Part shown: positions 14,892-23,905 of the stretch, in pieces
Layout: every line of letters starts with the position of its first letter
How positions within the stretch are numbered: position 1 is the stretch's first letter
DNA from: Poindextera sp963706385
GTDB lineage: Bacteria; Pseudomonadota; Alphaproteobacteria; Caulobacterales; Caulobacteraceae
Length of the DNA: 64,000 bases
Reading direction: 5' to 3'
Assembly (NCBI GenBank): GCA_963706385.1
Contig: OY970153.1
Coordinates: 558,001-622,000 of the forward strand
Program-made: the position numbers and the translations under genes
The notes under the pieces: generated by a model
What the model was told of the DNA's origin: nothing
The model's input: only the letters and a program-made list of their open reading frames with translations
The model's database searches: none

Positions 14892-16640
14892 ATGGATTTA
14901 TCGCCCGCCGAGCGAACCAATCCCCGCCTTCTGATCCGCTACGCGCGGATGCGCTACGCCCCGAACCGCGCCGACCTGATCGCGGCCTTGCTGTTGGCCG
15001 CCGCCGCCGTCCTGGTCGCTCATGGCGCCGAGCAGATGGGCCAGCCGCTCAGCGCGCTGCGGATCGCGCCGGTCACCCTCGATCCGGCGCGGCTGCCGCA
15101 ATACGCCCTGTTGACCACGCTTCGGATGTTCGCCGCGCTGGCGGCGTCTCTGCTGTTCACCTTTGTCGTCGCCCCCCTGGCGGCCAAGAGCAAGAAGGCC
15201 GAGCTGATCATCGTGCCGGCGCTCGACATTTTGCAGTCAGTCCCGGTGCTGGGTTTTTTGACCTTCACCGTCACCTTCTTCATGGGCCTGTTCCCCGGCA
15301 AGGAGTTGGGGGTCGAGTGCGCGGCGATCTTCGCCATCTTCACCGCCCAGGCCTGGAACATGGCCTTCAGCTTCTACCAGTCAATGCGCACCCTGCCCGG
15401 CGATCTGGACGAGGCGGCGCGGCAGTTCGGCCTGTCGCCTTGGCGACGGTTCTGGCGGTTGGAGCTGCCGTTCGCCACCCCGGCGCTGGTCTGGAACACC
15501 ATGATGTCGATGTCCGGGGCCTGGTTCTTCGTCGTCGCCTCGGAAGCGATCACCGTCGGCAAGACCAGCGTGGCCCTGCCTGGGATCGGCTCCTGGCTGG
15601 CGATGGCCATCGACCGGGGCGACGGACGCGCGGTCGGCTGGGCGGTGGCGACGATGGGCGTGGTGATCGTGATCTATGACCAGCTGCTGTTTCGGCCGAT
15701 CGTCGCCTGGGCCGACAAGTTCCGCTTCGAACAGACCGCCTCGCAGGATCAGCCGCGGTCCTGGTTCTATGACTTGATGCGCCGCACGCGGCTCTTGCCG
15801 CGCCTGATGAATCCGGTGAGCCGGGCGCTCGGCCGGCTGCCGCCCCTGCCCGCCTCCCGGATCGGCCTGCCGCGGATCCGCGATCAGCGGGTGGCGAAGA
15901 GCCTCGATTGGCTCTGGTTCGGCCTGGTGGTGGTGCTGGCGGCCTGGGGCGCATGGGTCGTTTACCGCTATGTCAGCGAGACCCTGACCCCGCACGACGT
16001 CCTCGCCGCCTTCGGGCTCGGCGCCCTGACCCTGACGCGCGTGTTGGTGCTGATCGCGCTGGCCAGCGTGATCTGGGCGCCGATCGGGGTCTGGATCGGC
16101 TTGAGACCGGTCTGGGCCGAGCGAATTCAGCCCGTGGCCCAGTTCCTCGCCGCCTTTCCGGCCAATGTGCTGTTCCCGGTCGTGGTCGTGGCGATCGTCG
16201 CGCTGCGCGGCGATCCGAACATCTGGCTCTCGCCACTGATGATCCTCGGGACCCAGTGGTACATCCTGTTCAACGTCATCGCCGGGGCCGCCGCCCTGCC
16301 CAACGACCTTCGCGAGGCCGCCTCGATCTTCAAGGTTCGCTCCTGGCAGTGGTGGCGCACCGTCGCCCTGCCAGGAATCTTCCCTTACTATGTCACCGGC
16401 GCCTTGACGGCGTCCGGCGGTTCCTGGAACGCCAGCATCGTCGCCGAGGTGGCCAGTTGGCGGCACACCCGGCTCGAAGCCGCCGGCCTTGGCTCTTACA
16501 TCGCCAACGCCACGGCCGACGGCGCCTATCCGCGCGTCGTCCTGGGCATCGCGGTGATGAGCGTGTTCGTCATCGCCCTCAACCGCGGCCTCTGGCGACC
16601 GCTCTATACCTACGCCGAACGGCGCCTGCGCCTGGATTAG
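14892..16640 (+). CDS. NitT/TauT-type ABC transporter permease, two fused permease domains
   Basis: A 582-residue inner-membrane protein containing two BPD_transp_1 permease domains (about 65-270 and 370-570). Each has an EAA-type loop: LDEAARQFGLSPWRRFWR near 172-189 and LREAASIFKVRSWQWWRT near 472-489. Such double permeases pair with a single ATPase of the nitrate/sulfonate/taurine family. The ATPase gene follows after 13 nt. No substrate-binding protein is encoded nearby, so the substrate is unknown. Confidence 0.9.
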   Translation: MDLSPAERTNPRLLIRYARMRYAPNRADLIAALLLAAAAVLVAHGAEQMGQPLSALRIAPVTLDPARLPQYALLTTLRMFAALAASLLFTFVVAPLAAKSKKAELIIVPALDILQSVPVLGFLTFTVTFFMGLFPGKELGVECAAIFAIFTAQAWNMAFSFYQSMRTLPGDLDEAARQFGLSPWRRFWRLELPFATPALVWNTMMSMSGAWFFVVASEAITVGKTSVALPGIGSWLAMAIDRGDGRAVGWAVATMGVVIVIYDQLLFRPIVAWADKFRFEQTASQDQPRSWFYDLMRRTRLLPRLMNPVSRALGRLPPLPASRIGLPRIRDQRVAKSLDWLWFGLVVVLAAWGAWVVYRYVSETLTPHDVLAAFGLGALTLTRVLVLIALASVIWAPIGVWIGLRPVWAERIQPVAQFLAAFPANVLFPVVVVAIVALRGDPNIWLSPLMILGTQWYILFNVIAGAAALPNDLREAASIFKVRSWQWWRTVALPGIFPYYVTGALTASGGSWNASIVAEVASWRHTRLEAAGLGSYIANATADGAYPRVVLGIAVMSVFVIALNRGLWRPLYTYAERRLRLD

Positions 16641-16653
16641 GGAGAAGAAACCC

Positions 16654-17977
16654 ATGGTCATGACCCTCGATCCCCGCGCTTCCGACGCGCCGCTCGTCGA
16701 GGTTCGCGGGGTCAAGCACGTCTATGGCAATGGCGGCTCGAAATCTTCTGGTGTTGGACAACGTCGACCTGACGCTGCGGTCGAACGAGATCGTCGGCCT
16801 TCTGGGGCGTTCCGGATCGGGCAAGTCGACCTTGCTGCGCGCCATCGCCGGCCTGATCCGGCCGACCGAAGGCGTCGTGCGGCTGCACGACATGGCTGGC
16901 GACGACACCGCCCATGGCGTGGCCATGGTGTTCCAGTCCTTCGCCCTGTTCCCCTGGCTGACGGTGCAGCAGAACGTCGAACTGGGGCTGGAGGCCCAAG
17001 GCGTGCATCCGGACGAGAGGCGCAAGCGGGCGCTCGCGGCCATCGACTTGATCGGCCTGGACGGCTTCGAGAACGCCTATCCCAAGGAGTTGTCCGGTGG
17101 CATGCGCCAGCGGGTGGGCCTCGCTCGCGCTCTGGTGGTGCAGCCCTCGGTGCTTCTGATGGACGAGCCGTTTTCGGCGCTGGACGTGCTGACCGCCGAG
17201 ACCTTGCGGACCGACCTGTTGGACCTCTGGTGCGAGGGCCGCATGCCGATCCGCTCGATCTTGATGGTCACTCACAACATCGAAGAGGCGGTGTTGATGT
17301 GCGACCGCATTCTGGTGTTCGCCTCCAACCCAGGCCGGGTGATCGCCGAGATCAAGGTCGATCTGCCGCAGCCGCGCAAGCGCCTGGATCCGGCCTTTCG
17401 CGGCTTGGTCGACGACATCTACGCCCGCATGACGGCCCGCGAGGCGACCGAGCCGGCGATCCGCGACGGCAACTTCCCGGGCATGGGCATCAGCATGGCC
17501 CTGACCCACATCTCGACCAACACCCTGGCCGGGATGATCGAGGCGCTGGCCGCCGCGCCCAACGAAGGCAAGGCCGAACTGCCGACCCTGGCCAGCGAAC
17601 TGCAGCTTGAGGCTGATGAGCTGTTGCCCATCGCCGAAACCCTGCAACTGATGCGGCTGGCGGAGATCGACGGGCGGATGATCCGATTGACCCCGGCCGG
17701 CCGGCGCTACGCCCAGGCCGACATCGACGAGCGCAAGCAGTTGTTCGCCCAGCACTTGCTGTCCTACGTGCCGCTCGCCGCCCACATTCGCCGCGTGCTC
17801 GACGACCGGACCTCGCACCAGGCGCCCGCCCGCCGCTTCCGCGACGAGTTGGAGGATTTCATGTCACAGGACTATGCGGAGGAGACGCTGGACGCGGTGG
17901 TTTCGTGGGGCCGCTACGCGGAAGTGTTCGCCTTTCACGAGGACGCCGACCAGTTCAGCCTGGAAAATCCGGCCTAG
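16654..17977 (+). CDS. NitT/TauT-type ABC ATPase with C-terminal AAA-associated domain, apparent frameshift near the start
   Basis: The natural N terminus (MVMTLDPRASDAPLVEVRGVKHVYGNGG) is read from 16654, but the rest (LLVLDNVDLTLRSNE onward) lies in the next frame from about 16745. One extra base in the TCTTCT stretch explains it. After the shift everything is intact: Walker A GRSGSGKST, LSGGMRQRVG signature, Walker B VLLMDEP, switch His in MVTHNIEEA, then about 150 residues matching the AAA_assoc_C domain found on nitrate/sulfonate transporter ATPases. Without frame correction, translation could restart at ATG 16724 and lose only the first strands. The insertion may be an assembly error. 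Partner of the fused permease. Confidence 0.85.
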
Positions 17978-18090
17978 AGCCTTTCCCACTTCGATTGAAT
18001 CAATCGAAGTGGGATGAAAAGGCTCTCACTCAAAACGTTAGAGCGCTTCCTGATCGCCAAACCGGACCCACTTTGGCGGGAAGCGCTCTA
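17976..18090. repeat. Two-hairpin palindromic repeat, copy 1
   Basis: Hairpin one runs from AGAGCC (17976) to GGCTCT (18026) with a long imperfect stem; hairpin two runs from AGAGCGCTTCC (18040) to GGAAGCGCTCT (18089). The first hairpin starts inside the stop codon of the ATPase gene. The inner part of hairpin two carries AACCGG...CCACTT, a motif shared by the copies at 21264, 36401 and 62341. It may act as a terminator. Confidence 0.8.
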
Positions 18091-18100
18091 GCTTCGCGTT

Positions 18101-18898
18101 TCACGAGTGGGTGTGACGCTCGCCGCCTTCGGAGAGCGCATAGCGGGTCCATAGACGGATTAGATCGTCCGAAGGTCCGACCATGTCCGCCAGCCGCTGC
18201 GGATCGTAGATCGTCAGGGATCCGTTGCGCAGCTCAAGGATGCGATCCTCGCGCAGGCGGCGCAGCATGCGGTTGACGTGGATCGGGGTCAGTCCGGTGG
18301 CGTCGGCGATCAGGGGCTGGGTCAGCGGCGCCTTGACCACGTCGCCCTCGGACAACGGGTAGCGACGGCTCGCGCGCACCGCGAGCTCCAACAGCAGGTG
18401 GGCGACGCGTTCGAGCGCGCTGCGCTGCCCCAGGCTGGTCAGATGATCCATGGTCAGGTGATTGTCGCGCTCCAGCATCCAGACGAACCGGTCGCTGAAA
18501 TCGGGATAGCGGGCGCGCAGGTCGGTCACCCGCTCGGGGGGGATGACGCAGACGCTGATATTGGTCAGGGCCTGAGAGGCGTGCGACATGCTGGAGACGC
18601 CGGCCGGCTCCTGGCCGAACAGCTCGCCCGGCAGGATGAAACGCAGAACCTGGCGACGGCCGTCCTCCAGGTCCTGGTGCAGGCAGACCCAGCCCGAAAC
18701 CAGGTTGAACAGATCGCCCTGCCGGTCGCCCTGGCGGTAGATCGACGAACCCGCGTCCAGCAACCGCGCGCCGCGCCGCGCATCGCGCAGTTCGCGGAAC
18801 CCTTCTCCATCGCCGAGCGCGCCGCACAGGCCCAAGGGCCTCGCGGAGCAGAACGCGCAGTTCATCTTGTAGGCGTTGGTCGGAAGGTTGGCGGTCAT
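18101..18898 (-). CDS. Crp/Fnr-family transcriptional regulator (FnrL/FixK type)
   Basis: A 265-residue regulator. The N terminus MNCAFCSARPLGLC contains a cysteine cluster like that of oxygen-sensing FNR proteins; a cyclic-nucleotide-binding-like beta roll follows (IYRQGDRQGDLFNLVSG...), then a long dimer helix and a C-terminal winged helix (TQPLIADATGLTPIHVNRMLRRLRED, recognition helix near 209-224). A fourth cysteine (ISVCVIPPERV) lies in the sensor domain, compatible with a 4Fe-4S cluster, but I cannot prove ligation. An FNR-type box lies at 21017 in the adjacent cluster, a probable target. Confidence 0.88.
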   Translation of the reverse strand: MTANLPTNAYKMNCAFCSARPLGLCGALGDGEGFRELRDARRGARLLDAGSSIYRQGDRQGDLFNLVSGWVCLHQDLEDGRRQVLRFILPGELFGQEPAGVSSMSHASQALTNISVCVIPPERVTDLRARYPDFSDRFVWMLERDNHLTMDHLTSLGQRSALERVAHLLLELAVRASRRYPLSEGDVVKAPLTQPLIADATGLTPIHVNRMLRRLREDRILELRNGSLTIYDPQRLADMVGPSDDLIRLWTRYALSEGGERHTHS

Positions 18899-19004
18899 CA
18901 GGGCTCAGTTCACCAGAAAATCGAGTGGCGTTCGCAGACATGGCCCCGAGCCGCGCCCCGACCATGTGGGAAAATGTCGCAATAGGCCAGCCCGCTCGGC
19001 ATCG

Positions 19005-20084
19005 TCACGCTCGCCCGGCCAGTTCGCCGTCCTTGGACAGCAGCACCGCGAGCCAGCGCGCGCCCTCGAACTCGGCGGCGATCGACATCACCACCACGGT
19101 CAGCGGCGTCGATAGCAGCGCGCCCGCGACGCCCAGCAAGGCGCCCCAAAAGCCGAGCGAGAGCAGGATGAACACCGGGTCGAGATTCAAGCGATCGCTC
19201 TGCAGTTTGGGCAGCAGGATGTTCTCGATCACGAAGATGGTCCCGCCCAGAAGAACGAACAAAAGCAAAGGCTTGAATGGTCCTTCGAACTCGCCGAAGG
19301 CGATCAGGCTGGGCAGTGCCGCCGCGGCTATGCCGCCGACGATCGGCACATAGCCCGCCAGGAACAGCATCAGGGCCAGAAACAGCGGGTCCGACAGTCC
19401 GATCAGGCGCATGATGACGAAGGCGGTCGTCGCCACCAACGCCGCCTTGAGCGTCTGCAGGCCGAAATACTGCTCCGAGGCGCTTCGCACACGGGCGAAC
19501 ACCCGTTCGGCGTGATCGCGCGCAACCGCGCCGGCGAACATGCGCCGAAGTCTGCGCCCGAACGCCCGGCGCGAGGCCAGCAGGAAGCCGAGATAGATCA
19601 CCACCAAGCCCGATTCGGAGATGAATCCCCGCGCCGCGCCGAACACATGGGTGAGCGAGGCCGCCGAGGTGGCCACCCGGAACAGGTCGCTCAGTTGCGG
19701 CGCCGGAGCCTGGAGTTGGGCCGCCAACTGCGCCAGCAGCGCGTCGATCTTCGGGGCGATGATCCCGATCTGTTCGGCGAACGAGCGGGCGCCGTGGACG
19801 CAGATCGCGACCACCGCGGCGAATCCGGTCACGATGAGCGCCGCGCCCAGGGCAAACCTCAACCAGCCTGGCAACGCCGGCAGTCGATGCGCCATCGCCC
19901 GGTCGAAGCCGTCGATCAGCATCAGAAGAAAAAGAGCGATCACCAGCGGGGTGATGATGCCCTGCAGATACTGGATCACCGCGCCGCCGGCCGCGAGCGC
20001 CAGGAATACACCGGCATTGCGCAGCGCGATTAACTCCGCGGGCCTCGCCGACTGGGTTGTGTGATCGTCCTCGTCTCGTCGCAC
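19005..20084 (-). CDS. AI-2E family transporter
   Basis: A 359-residue inner-membrane protein with the expected set of hydrophobic segments (for example LIALRNAGVFLALAAGGAVI, ITPLVIALFLLMLI, LRFALGAALIVTGFAAVVAI, LALMLFLAGYVPIVGGIAAA). The C-terminal pattern GFWGALLGVAGALLSTPLTVV is typical of the family. Despite the name, members export varied small molecules or act in ion homeostasis; no substrate is implied. The start is GTG. It lies between the Fnr-type regulator and the stress protein in the same orientation. Confidence 0.87.
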   Translation of the reverse strand: MRRDEDDHTTQSARPAELIALRNAGVFLALAAGGAVIQYLQGIITPLVIALFLLMLIDGFDRAMAHRLPALPGWLRFALGAALIVTGFAAVVAICVHGARSFAEQIGIIAPKIDALLAQLAAQLQAPAPQLSDLFRVATSAASLTHVFGAARGFISESGLVVIYLGFLLASRRAFGRRLRRMFAGAVARDHAERVFARVRSASEQYFGLQTLKAALVATTAFVIMRLIGLSDPLFLALMLFLAGYVPIVGGIAAAALPSLIAFGEFEGPFKPLLLFVLLGGTIFVIENILLPKLQSDRLNLDPVFILLSLGFWGALLGVAGALLSTPLTVVVMSIAAEFEGARWLAVLLSKDGELAGRA

Positions 20085-20123
20085 CGATGTTTCCGATCGC
20101 GCCGGCCATGCGAGTCGCCCAGC

Positions 20124-20948
20124 CTAATGGCTGAAGAGTACGCACTTGGAGGAGGTGGCGAGCAAGTCCTCGGTGACGCCGCCCAGCATCCATTCATGCA
20201 GGCGCGCATGACCATAGGCGCCGGTGACGATCACGTCCGCGCCGTGGCGCGTGGCGGCGTGCTCCAGATCATCGGCGATGGTGGCCTTGGAGCGGGCGAT
20301 CGTCTCGGTCTCGGCCCGAACATCGTGGCGGCAAAGCCGATCGGCGATCTCCTGGAGGCCGCCGCCATGGACCGACGCCTCCCGCTCGCCCTCGATCTCC
20401 ACCACGCTCACGTGCCGGGCCCGCTTGAGCAGCGGCAGGGAATCGCTCAGCGCGCGGCGCGATTCTCGGGTGTCCTTCCAGCCCACCACGATGCGCTCGG
20501 CGATCAACGGACCCGATGGCTCGGCGGCGAACAGCACCGGCGCGCCGGCCTCCATCACCAGATCCGAAGGCGACGGCGCGAACGCCGAGCTGACGTGTTT
20601 GGGGGGGCGAGACGCGACGATGAGGTCGGCGGCGCGGGCACGCAGCGCCAACTCCCGGGCCGGGAAATCCATGCCGCCGATCCAGCGCACCCCGGCCTTG
20701 ACGCCGCTCGCCAGTTCGCGGAACCGCTGTTCGGCGATCGGCAAGTTTGCGATGACCCGCTCGCGCATCGCCTCGATCATCGTCCCGTTGGCCGCGGCGA
20801 AGCCCGAGCTGAACACCGGATAGAAGGCTTCCGCGCCCAGACCGATCAAGGTCGCGTCGAACATCGCGGCGACTTCGACCGCCAACCGCACCCGCGCATC
20901 CGATCCTGAACCTGGTTCGACGTGGACGAGGATGGTCTTGTATGACAT
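20124..20948 (-). CDS. Universal stress protein (tandem Usp domains)
   Basis: A 274-residue protein starting MSYKTILVHVEPGSGSDARV, with two Usp folds (about 1-145 and 150-274). The second ends with VTGAYGHARLHEWMLGGV, resembling the G-x2-G-x9-G(S/T) ATP-binding loop of the UspFG class. I chose the ATG at 20948 (preceded by GGGGGCT) rather than the longer frame to 20990. It is divergent from the small membrane protein at 21123, with an FNR-type box between them, suggesting induction under low oxygen. Confidence 0.88.
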   Translation of the reverse strand: MSYKTILVHVEPGSGSDARVRLAVEVAAMFDATLIGLGAEAFYPVFSSGFAAANGTMIEAMRERVIANLPIAEQRFRELASGVKAGVRWIGGMDFPARELALRARAADLIVASRPPKHVSSAFAPSPSDLVMEAGAPVLFAAEPSGPLIAERIVVGWKDTRESRRALSDSLPLLKRARHVSVVEIEGEREASVHGGGLQEIADRLCRHDVRAETETIARSKATIADDLEHAATRHGADVIVTGAYGHARLHEWMLGGVTEDLLATSSKCVLFSH

Positions 20949-21016
20949 TGGCAGCCCCCGGCGCGGCAAGCGCCTCATCGAGGCCGACAAGATCGTCGCT
21001 CGGCGCCCGATTGACT

Positions 21017-21030
21017 GTGATCCAGATCAA
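21017..21030. promoter_or_regulatory. FNR/FixK-type binding site
   Basis: GTGATCCAGATCAA differs from the consensus TTGAT-N4-ATCAA only in its first base. It lies about 70 bp upstream of the universal stress gene and about 90 bp upstream of the small membrane protein gene, so it could control either. The Crp/Fnr regulator at 18101 is the natural candidate to bind it. Confidence 0.6.
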
Positions 21031-21122
21031 ACCCGAGAACCGTGTCGTCAACGACTTAACCTGGGTTATGGCGACGCCAGCGCGAGCTTTTCTAGCGTGG
21101 AGTCTCCGCTTTGGAGGGAGTC

Positions 21123-21233
21123 ATGAGCGTCGACACCATCGTGCCGGTCTTCGTCACCGTCGTATTCGTCATTTTCGGCATCGGCCTGTTCAGCGCGCAG
21201 ATGTACGCCGGATCGGGCGATCGCAAGCGCTGA
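21123..21233 (+). CDS. 36-residue single-span membrane protein
   Basis: ATG at 21123 is preceded by a strong ribosome-binding site (TTGGAGGGAG, 4-5 nt spacing). The protein MSVDTIVPVFVTVVFVIFGI continues into GLFSAQMYAGSGDRKR: one transmembrane helix with a short basic tail, the size and shape of small accessory subunits such as CydX or CcoQ. I do not recognise it as either. It faces the Usp gene across the FNR-type box, so it may be made under low oxygen. Gene callers often miss frames this short. Confidence 0.7.
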   Translation: MSVDTIVPVFVTVVFVIFGIGLFSAQMYAGSGDRKR

Positions 21234-21263
21234 CGCGGGTTCCAACCTCGCGCGTTCGAATGC

Positions 21264-21366
21264 TAGACCATTTTCCGCCGAAGTGGTCGCCGGTTCGGCG
21301 AAGAAAATGGTCTCACTTAAAGACTTACGTGCAAATTCCGATCCGATCAGATCGGAATTTGCTCTA
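21264..21366. repeat. Two-hairpin palindromic repeat, copy 2
   Basis: Hairpin one is 21265-21313 (AGACCATTTTC to GAAAATGGTCT); hairpin two is 21331-21362 (GCAAATTCCGATC to GATCGGAATTTGC). It is the inverted counterpart of 62341-62439, with the two hairpins and linker conserved. It lies between the small membrane protein and tusA-like genes. Confidence 0.85.
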
Positions 21367-21414
21367 GCCTCGTTTGGCCGCGCGCGATCGGGCGGCGGCG
21401 TGGAGGCGCGCGGC

Positions 21415-21657
21415 ATGGCGGCGATCACCATCGATGCGCGCGGCCACCGCTGCCCGACCCCGACGCTGAGGCTGCAGCGGGCGCTGCGCGCGGCGCCGGA
21501 CGGGACCGAGGTCCGGCTCTTGGCCGACGATCCGATGGCGCGGATCGACGTGCCGCATTTCGTCCGGCAGAACGGCCATGCGCTGGTCTCGACGCTGGCC
21601 GAGGGCGCGAGCTTCGCCTTCGTGGTCAGGAAGGCGGCGGGAGATCGCGGCGCTTGA
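21415..21657 (+). CDS. TusA-like sulfurtransferase
   Basis: An 80-residue protein with the TusA/SirA signature RGHRCPTPTLRLQ (Cys-Pro-x-Pro; Cys near residue 12), the persulfide carrier cysteine used in tRNA thiolation and other sulfur transfer. I chose the ATG at 21415; the frame further upstream runs through a palindromic repeat. Its 3' end overlaps the convergent YihY-type gene by 32 nt. Confidence 0.85.
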   Translation: MAAITIDARGHRCPTPTLRLQRALRAAPDGTEVRLLADDPMARIDVPHFVRQNGHALVSTLAEGASFAFVVRKAAGDRGA

Positions 21658-22531
21658 CCAAAATCTCGATCTCGGTCGCCAGCGCGCCGCCGTAGAACAT
21701 CGCGTTCACGTTCCACGACAGCCAGATCAGCATCACCACCACGGCGGCGATCGAGCCGTAGGTCGCGCCGAAATTGGCGAACTGTTCGACATAGAGCGCG
21801 CTGGCCCAGGAGGCGAGCAGCGACAGCGCCGCCGCCGCCGCGCCGCCGAGCAGCGAGGCGCGCCAGGCCACTGGTCGGCTGGACATGGCGTAGCGATAAA
21901 CCAGGGTCAGGCCGAGCGTCAGGCCGACCGAGGCCCAGGTCCATTCGCTGGCCCACCAGGCGCTGTGCTTCAACGGCTCCAGATGCAGGGTCGTGGCCGC
22001 CAGCCGCACCGCCAGGAACAGGCTGGAGAGCACGCCGAGCAGCGCGAACGCCGCCAACAGCGCGGCGAGGGCCAGAAGATTGAATCCGAGGAAGCCGCGC
22101 GGCTTGGCCTCGTCATGGATGAACGAGAGCCCGGCGATCAGCGCCTTGAACCCGCGGTGGGCGGCGTAGATCCCGACCAGGAGCGCCGCCCCGCTCTGGG
22201 TCGAAACCAGTTGCATCGGCGCGCGGGCAAGGCGGCCGAGTTCGGCCTGGAACAGGGCGTGGGCGCCGGGCGGCAAGAGCTGGGCGAAGGCGTCGGCCTG
22301 CATCGTCGCCGCGGCTGGGGTCAGGAGCAGGCTGTAGACGCCGAGCAGGATGGCCAGGGCGGGAAACGTCGCCAAGAGGGCGAAGAACGAGACGCCGCCG
22401 ACGTAGAGCATCACGTCGCGCCCGAACAATCGCCGAAACGCCTTCACCGCGACCTGAACCGCCGCGACGGCCCAATGGGTCGGGTGATAGTCGAATCGGC
22501 TCAGTCGGCGCCAGTCCATCGAACCCGACAT
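21626..22531 (-). CDS. YihY/BrkB family inner-membrane protein
   Basis: A 301-residue polytopic membrane protein of the YihY family (once misnamed RNase BN): VKAFRRLFGRDVMLYVGGVSFFALLATFPA near 27-56, GIYAAHRGFKALIAGL, and the C-terminal VMLIWLSWNVNAMFYGGALATEIE. The molecular role is unknown. An alternative TTG start at 22558 would add nine residues. It is convergent with the TusA-like gene. Confidence 0.88.
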   Translation of the reverse strand: MSGSMDWRRLSRFDYHPTHWAVAAVQVAVKAFRRLFGRDVMLYVGGVSFFALLATFPALAILLGVYSLLLTPAAATMQADAFAQLLPPGAHALFQAELGRLARAPMQLVSTQSGAALLVGIYAAHRGFKALIAGLSFIHDEAKPRGFLGFNLLALAALLAAFALLGVLSSLFLAVRLAATTLHLEPLKHSAWWASEWTWASVGLTLGLTLVYRYAMSSRPVAWRASLLGGAAAAALSLLASWASALYVEQFANFGATYGSIAAVVVMLIWLSWNVNAMFYGGALATEIEILVKRRDLPPPS

Positions 22532-22598
22532 AGCCGCTCGGACGCCTTTGTCGAGCAAGACAAATGCGGAATGGCGACGGCCCGCCGAACCTGAACGG

Positions 22599-23726
22599 CT
22601 AAAGCGCGCCCGCGCCCTTCAGGGCCGCGATCTCGCCGGCCGAAAAACCCCAGTCCGCCAGAGCCATTTCGTTGTGCTGACCGATCGCCGGCGGCGGCGA
22701 TTGGATGGCGCCGGGCGTGGCCGAAAACCGGGGCGCCGGCGCCGGCTGGGGCACCCCATCGATCTCGACGAAGGTCTTGCGCGCGACATTGTGCGGATGC
22801 TTGGGCGCCTCTTCGATGGTCAGCACCGGCGCGAAACACACATCCGTCGCGCCCATGATCGCCGTCCATTCCTCGCGGGTCTTGCCGGCGAACACCTTGG
22901 CTAGCTTGGCTCGCAGGTCCGGCCAAGCGTCACGGTTCTGCTGGGCCTGGAACTCCGGCGCGGTGATCCCGGCCTTTTCCAAGAGCAGCGCGTAGAATTG
23001 CGGCTCGATCGAGCCGATCGAGACCCACTTGCCATCGCTGCATTGATAGGTGTCGTAGAAGTGGGCGCCGCCGTCGAGCATGTTGGAGCGACGCTTGTCC
23101 TTCCACGTGCCGGACGCGCTGAAGCCGTAGAACATGGCCATCAGCGAGGCGGCGCCGTCGCTCATGGCGCAGTCGATGACTTGGCCCGTGCCGGTCGCGC
23201 GGGCCTGGATCACTCCGGCCAACAGGCCGAAGGCGAGATAGAGCGCACCGCCCCCAAAATCGCCCACCAGGTTCAGCGGCGGGACTGGCTTGTCGTCGGT
23301 GCCGATGGCGTGCAGCGCGCCGGTGATGGCGATGTAGTTCATGTCGTGCCCGGCGGCCATGGCGTAGGGGCCGAACTGGCCCCAGCCCGTCATCCGGCCG
23401 TAGACCAGCTTGGGATTACGCTTCAGCGCCACTTCCGGGCCAAGGCCGAGCCGCTCCATCACCCCCGGCCGAAAGCCTTCCAGCAGGGCGTCGGCGCCGT
23501 CCATCAGCCTCAGGCAGGCTTCGACCGCCTGAGGATTTTTCAGGTCCAACGCCACCGAGCGACGCCCACGGCTGGTGATGTCGAACTTGGAGCCGCGCCC
23601 GCCGCCCTTGCGGTCGATCCGCACCACGTCGGCGCCGAGATCCGACAGCAGCATGCCGCAGAACGGGCCTGGACCGATCCCGGCGAACTCCACCACCTTC
23701 AACCCATCGAGAGGACCCTTGGACAT
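22599..23726 (-). CDS. CaiB/BaiF-type CoA transferase (alpha-methylacyl-CoA racemase-like)
   Basis: A 375-residue family III CoA transferase: LKVVEFAGIGPGPFCGMLLSDLGADVVRID at the N terminus, the PVPPLNLVGDFGGGALYLAFG segment near 151-171 and GHDMNYIAITGAL near 125-137. The GHDxNYxAxxG motif is typical of the racemase branch that epimerises 2-methylacyl-CoA esters. The ATG at 23726 has AGGGA upstream; six extra residues are possible at 23744. Divergent from popA. Confidence 0.87.
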   Translation of the reverse strand: MSKGPLDGLKVVEFAGIGPGPFCGMLLSDLGADVVRIDRKGGGRGSKFDITSRGRRSVALDLKNPQAVEACLRLMDGADALLEGFRPGVMERLGLGPEVALKRNPKLVYGRMTGWGQFGPYAMAAGHDMNYIAITGALHAIGTDDKPVPPLNLVGDFGGGALYLAFGLLAGVIQARATGTGQVIDCAMSDGAASLMAMFYGFSASGTWKDKRRSNMLDGGAHFYDTYQCSDGKWVSIGSIEPQFYALLLEKAGITAPEFQAQQNRDAWPDLRAKLAKVFAGKTREEWTAIMGATDVCFAPVLTIEEAPKHPHNVARKTFVEIDGVPQPAPAPRFSATPGAIQSPPPAIGQHNEMALADWGFSAGEIAALKGAGAL

Positions 23727-23905
23727 GCGCGCTTCCCTGACCAATCTTGTTGCGACGTGATTTCGTCGACCGCGCCGCCGTTTTTGGACCGCTACCGCGT
23801 TCGCGGGCCTCTGTTATGGTGGCGCTGATCGAGTCTGCATCGCACACTAACGGCGAAGCCGCGCGTGGAAAACGGCGCCCTGGCGTCAAGTCGAAGAGGT
23901 AATCG

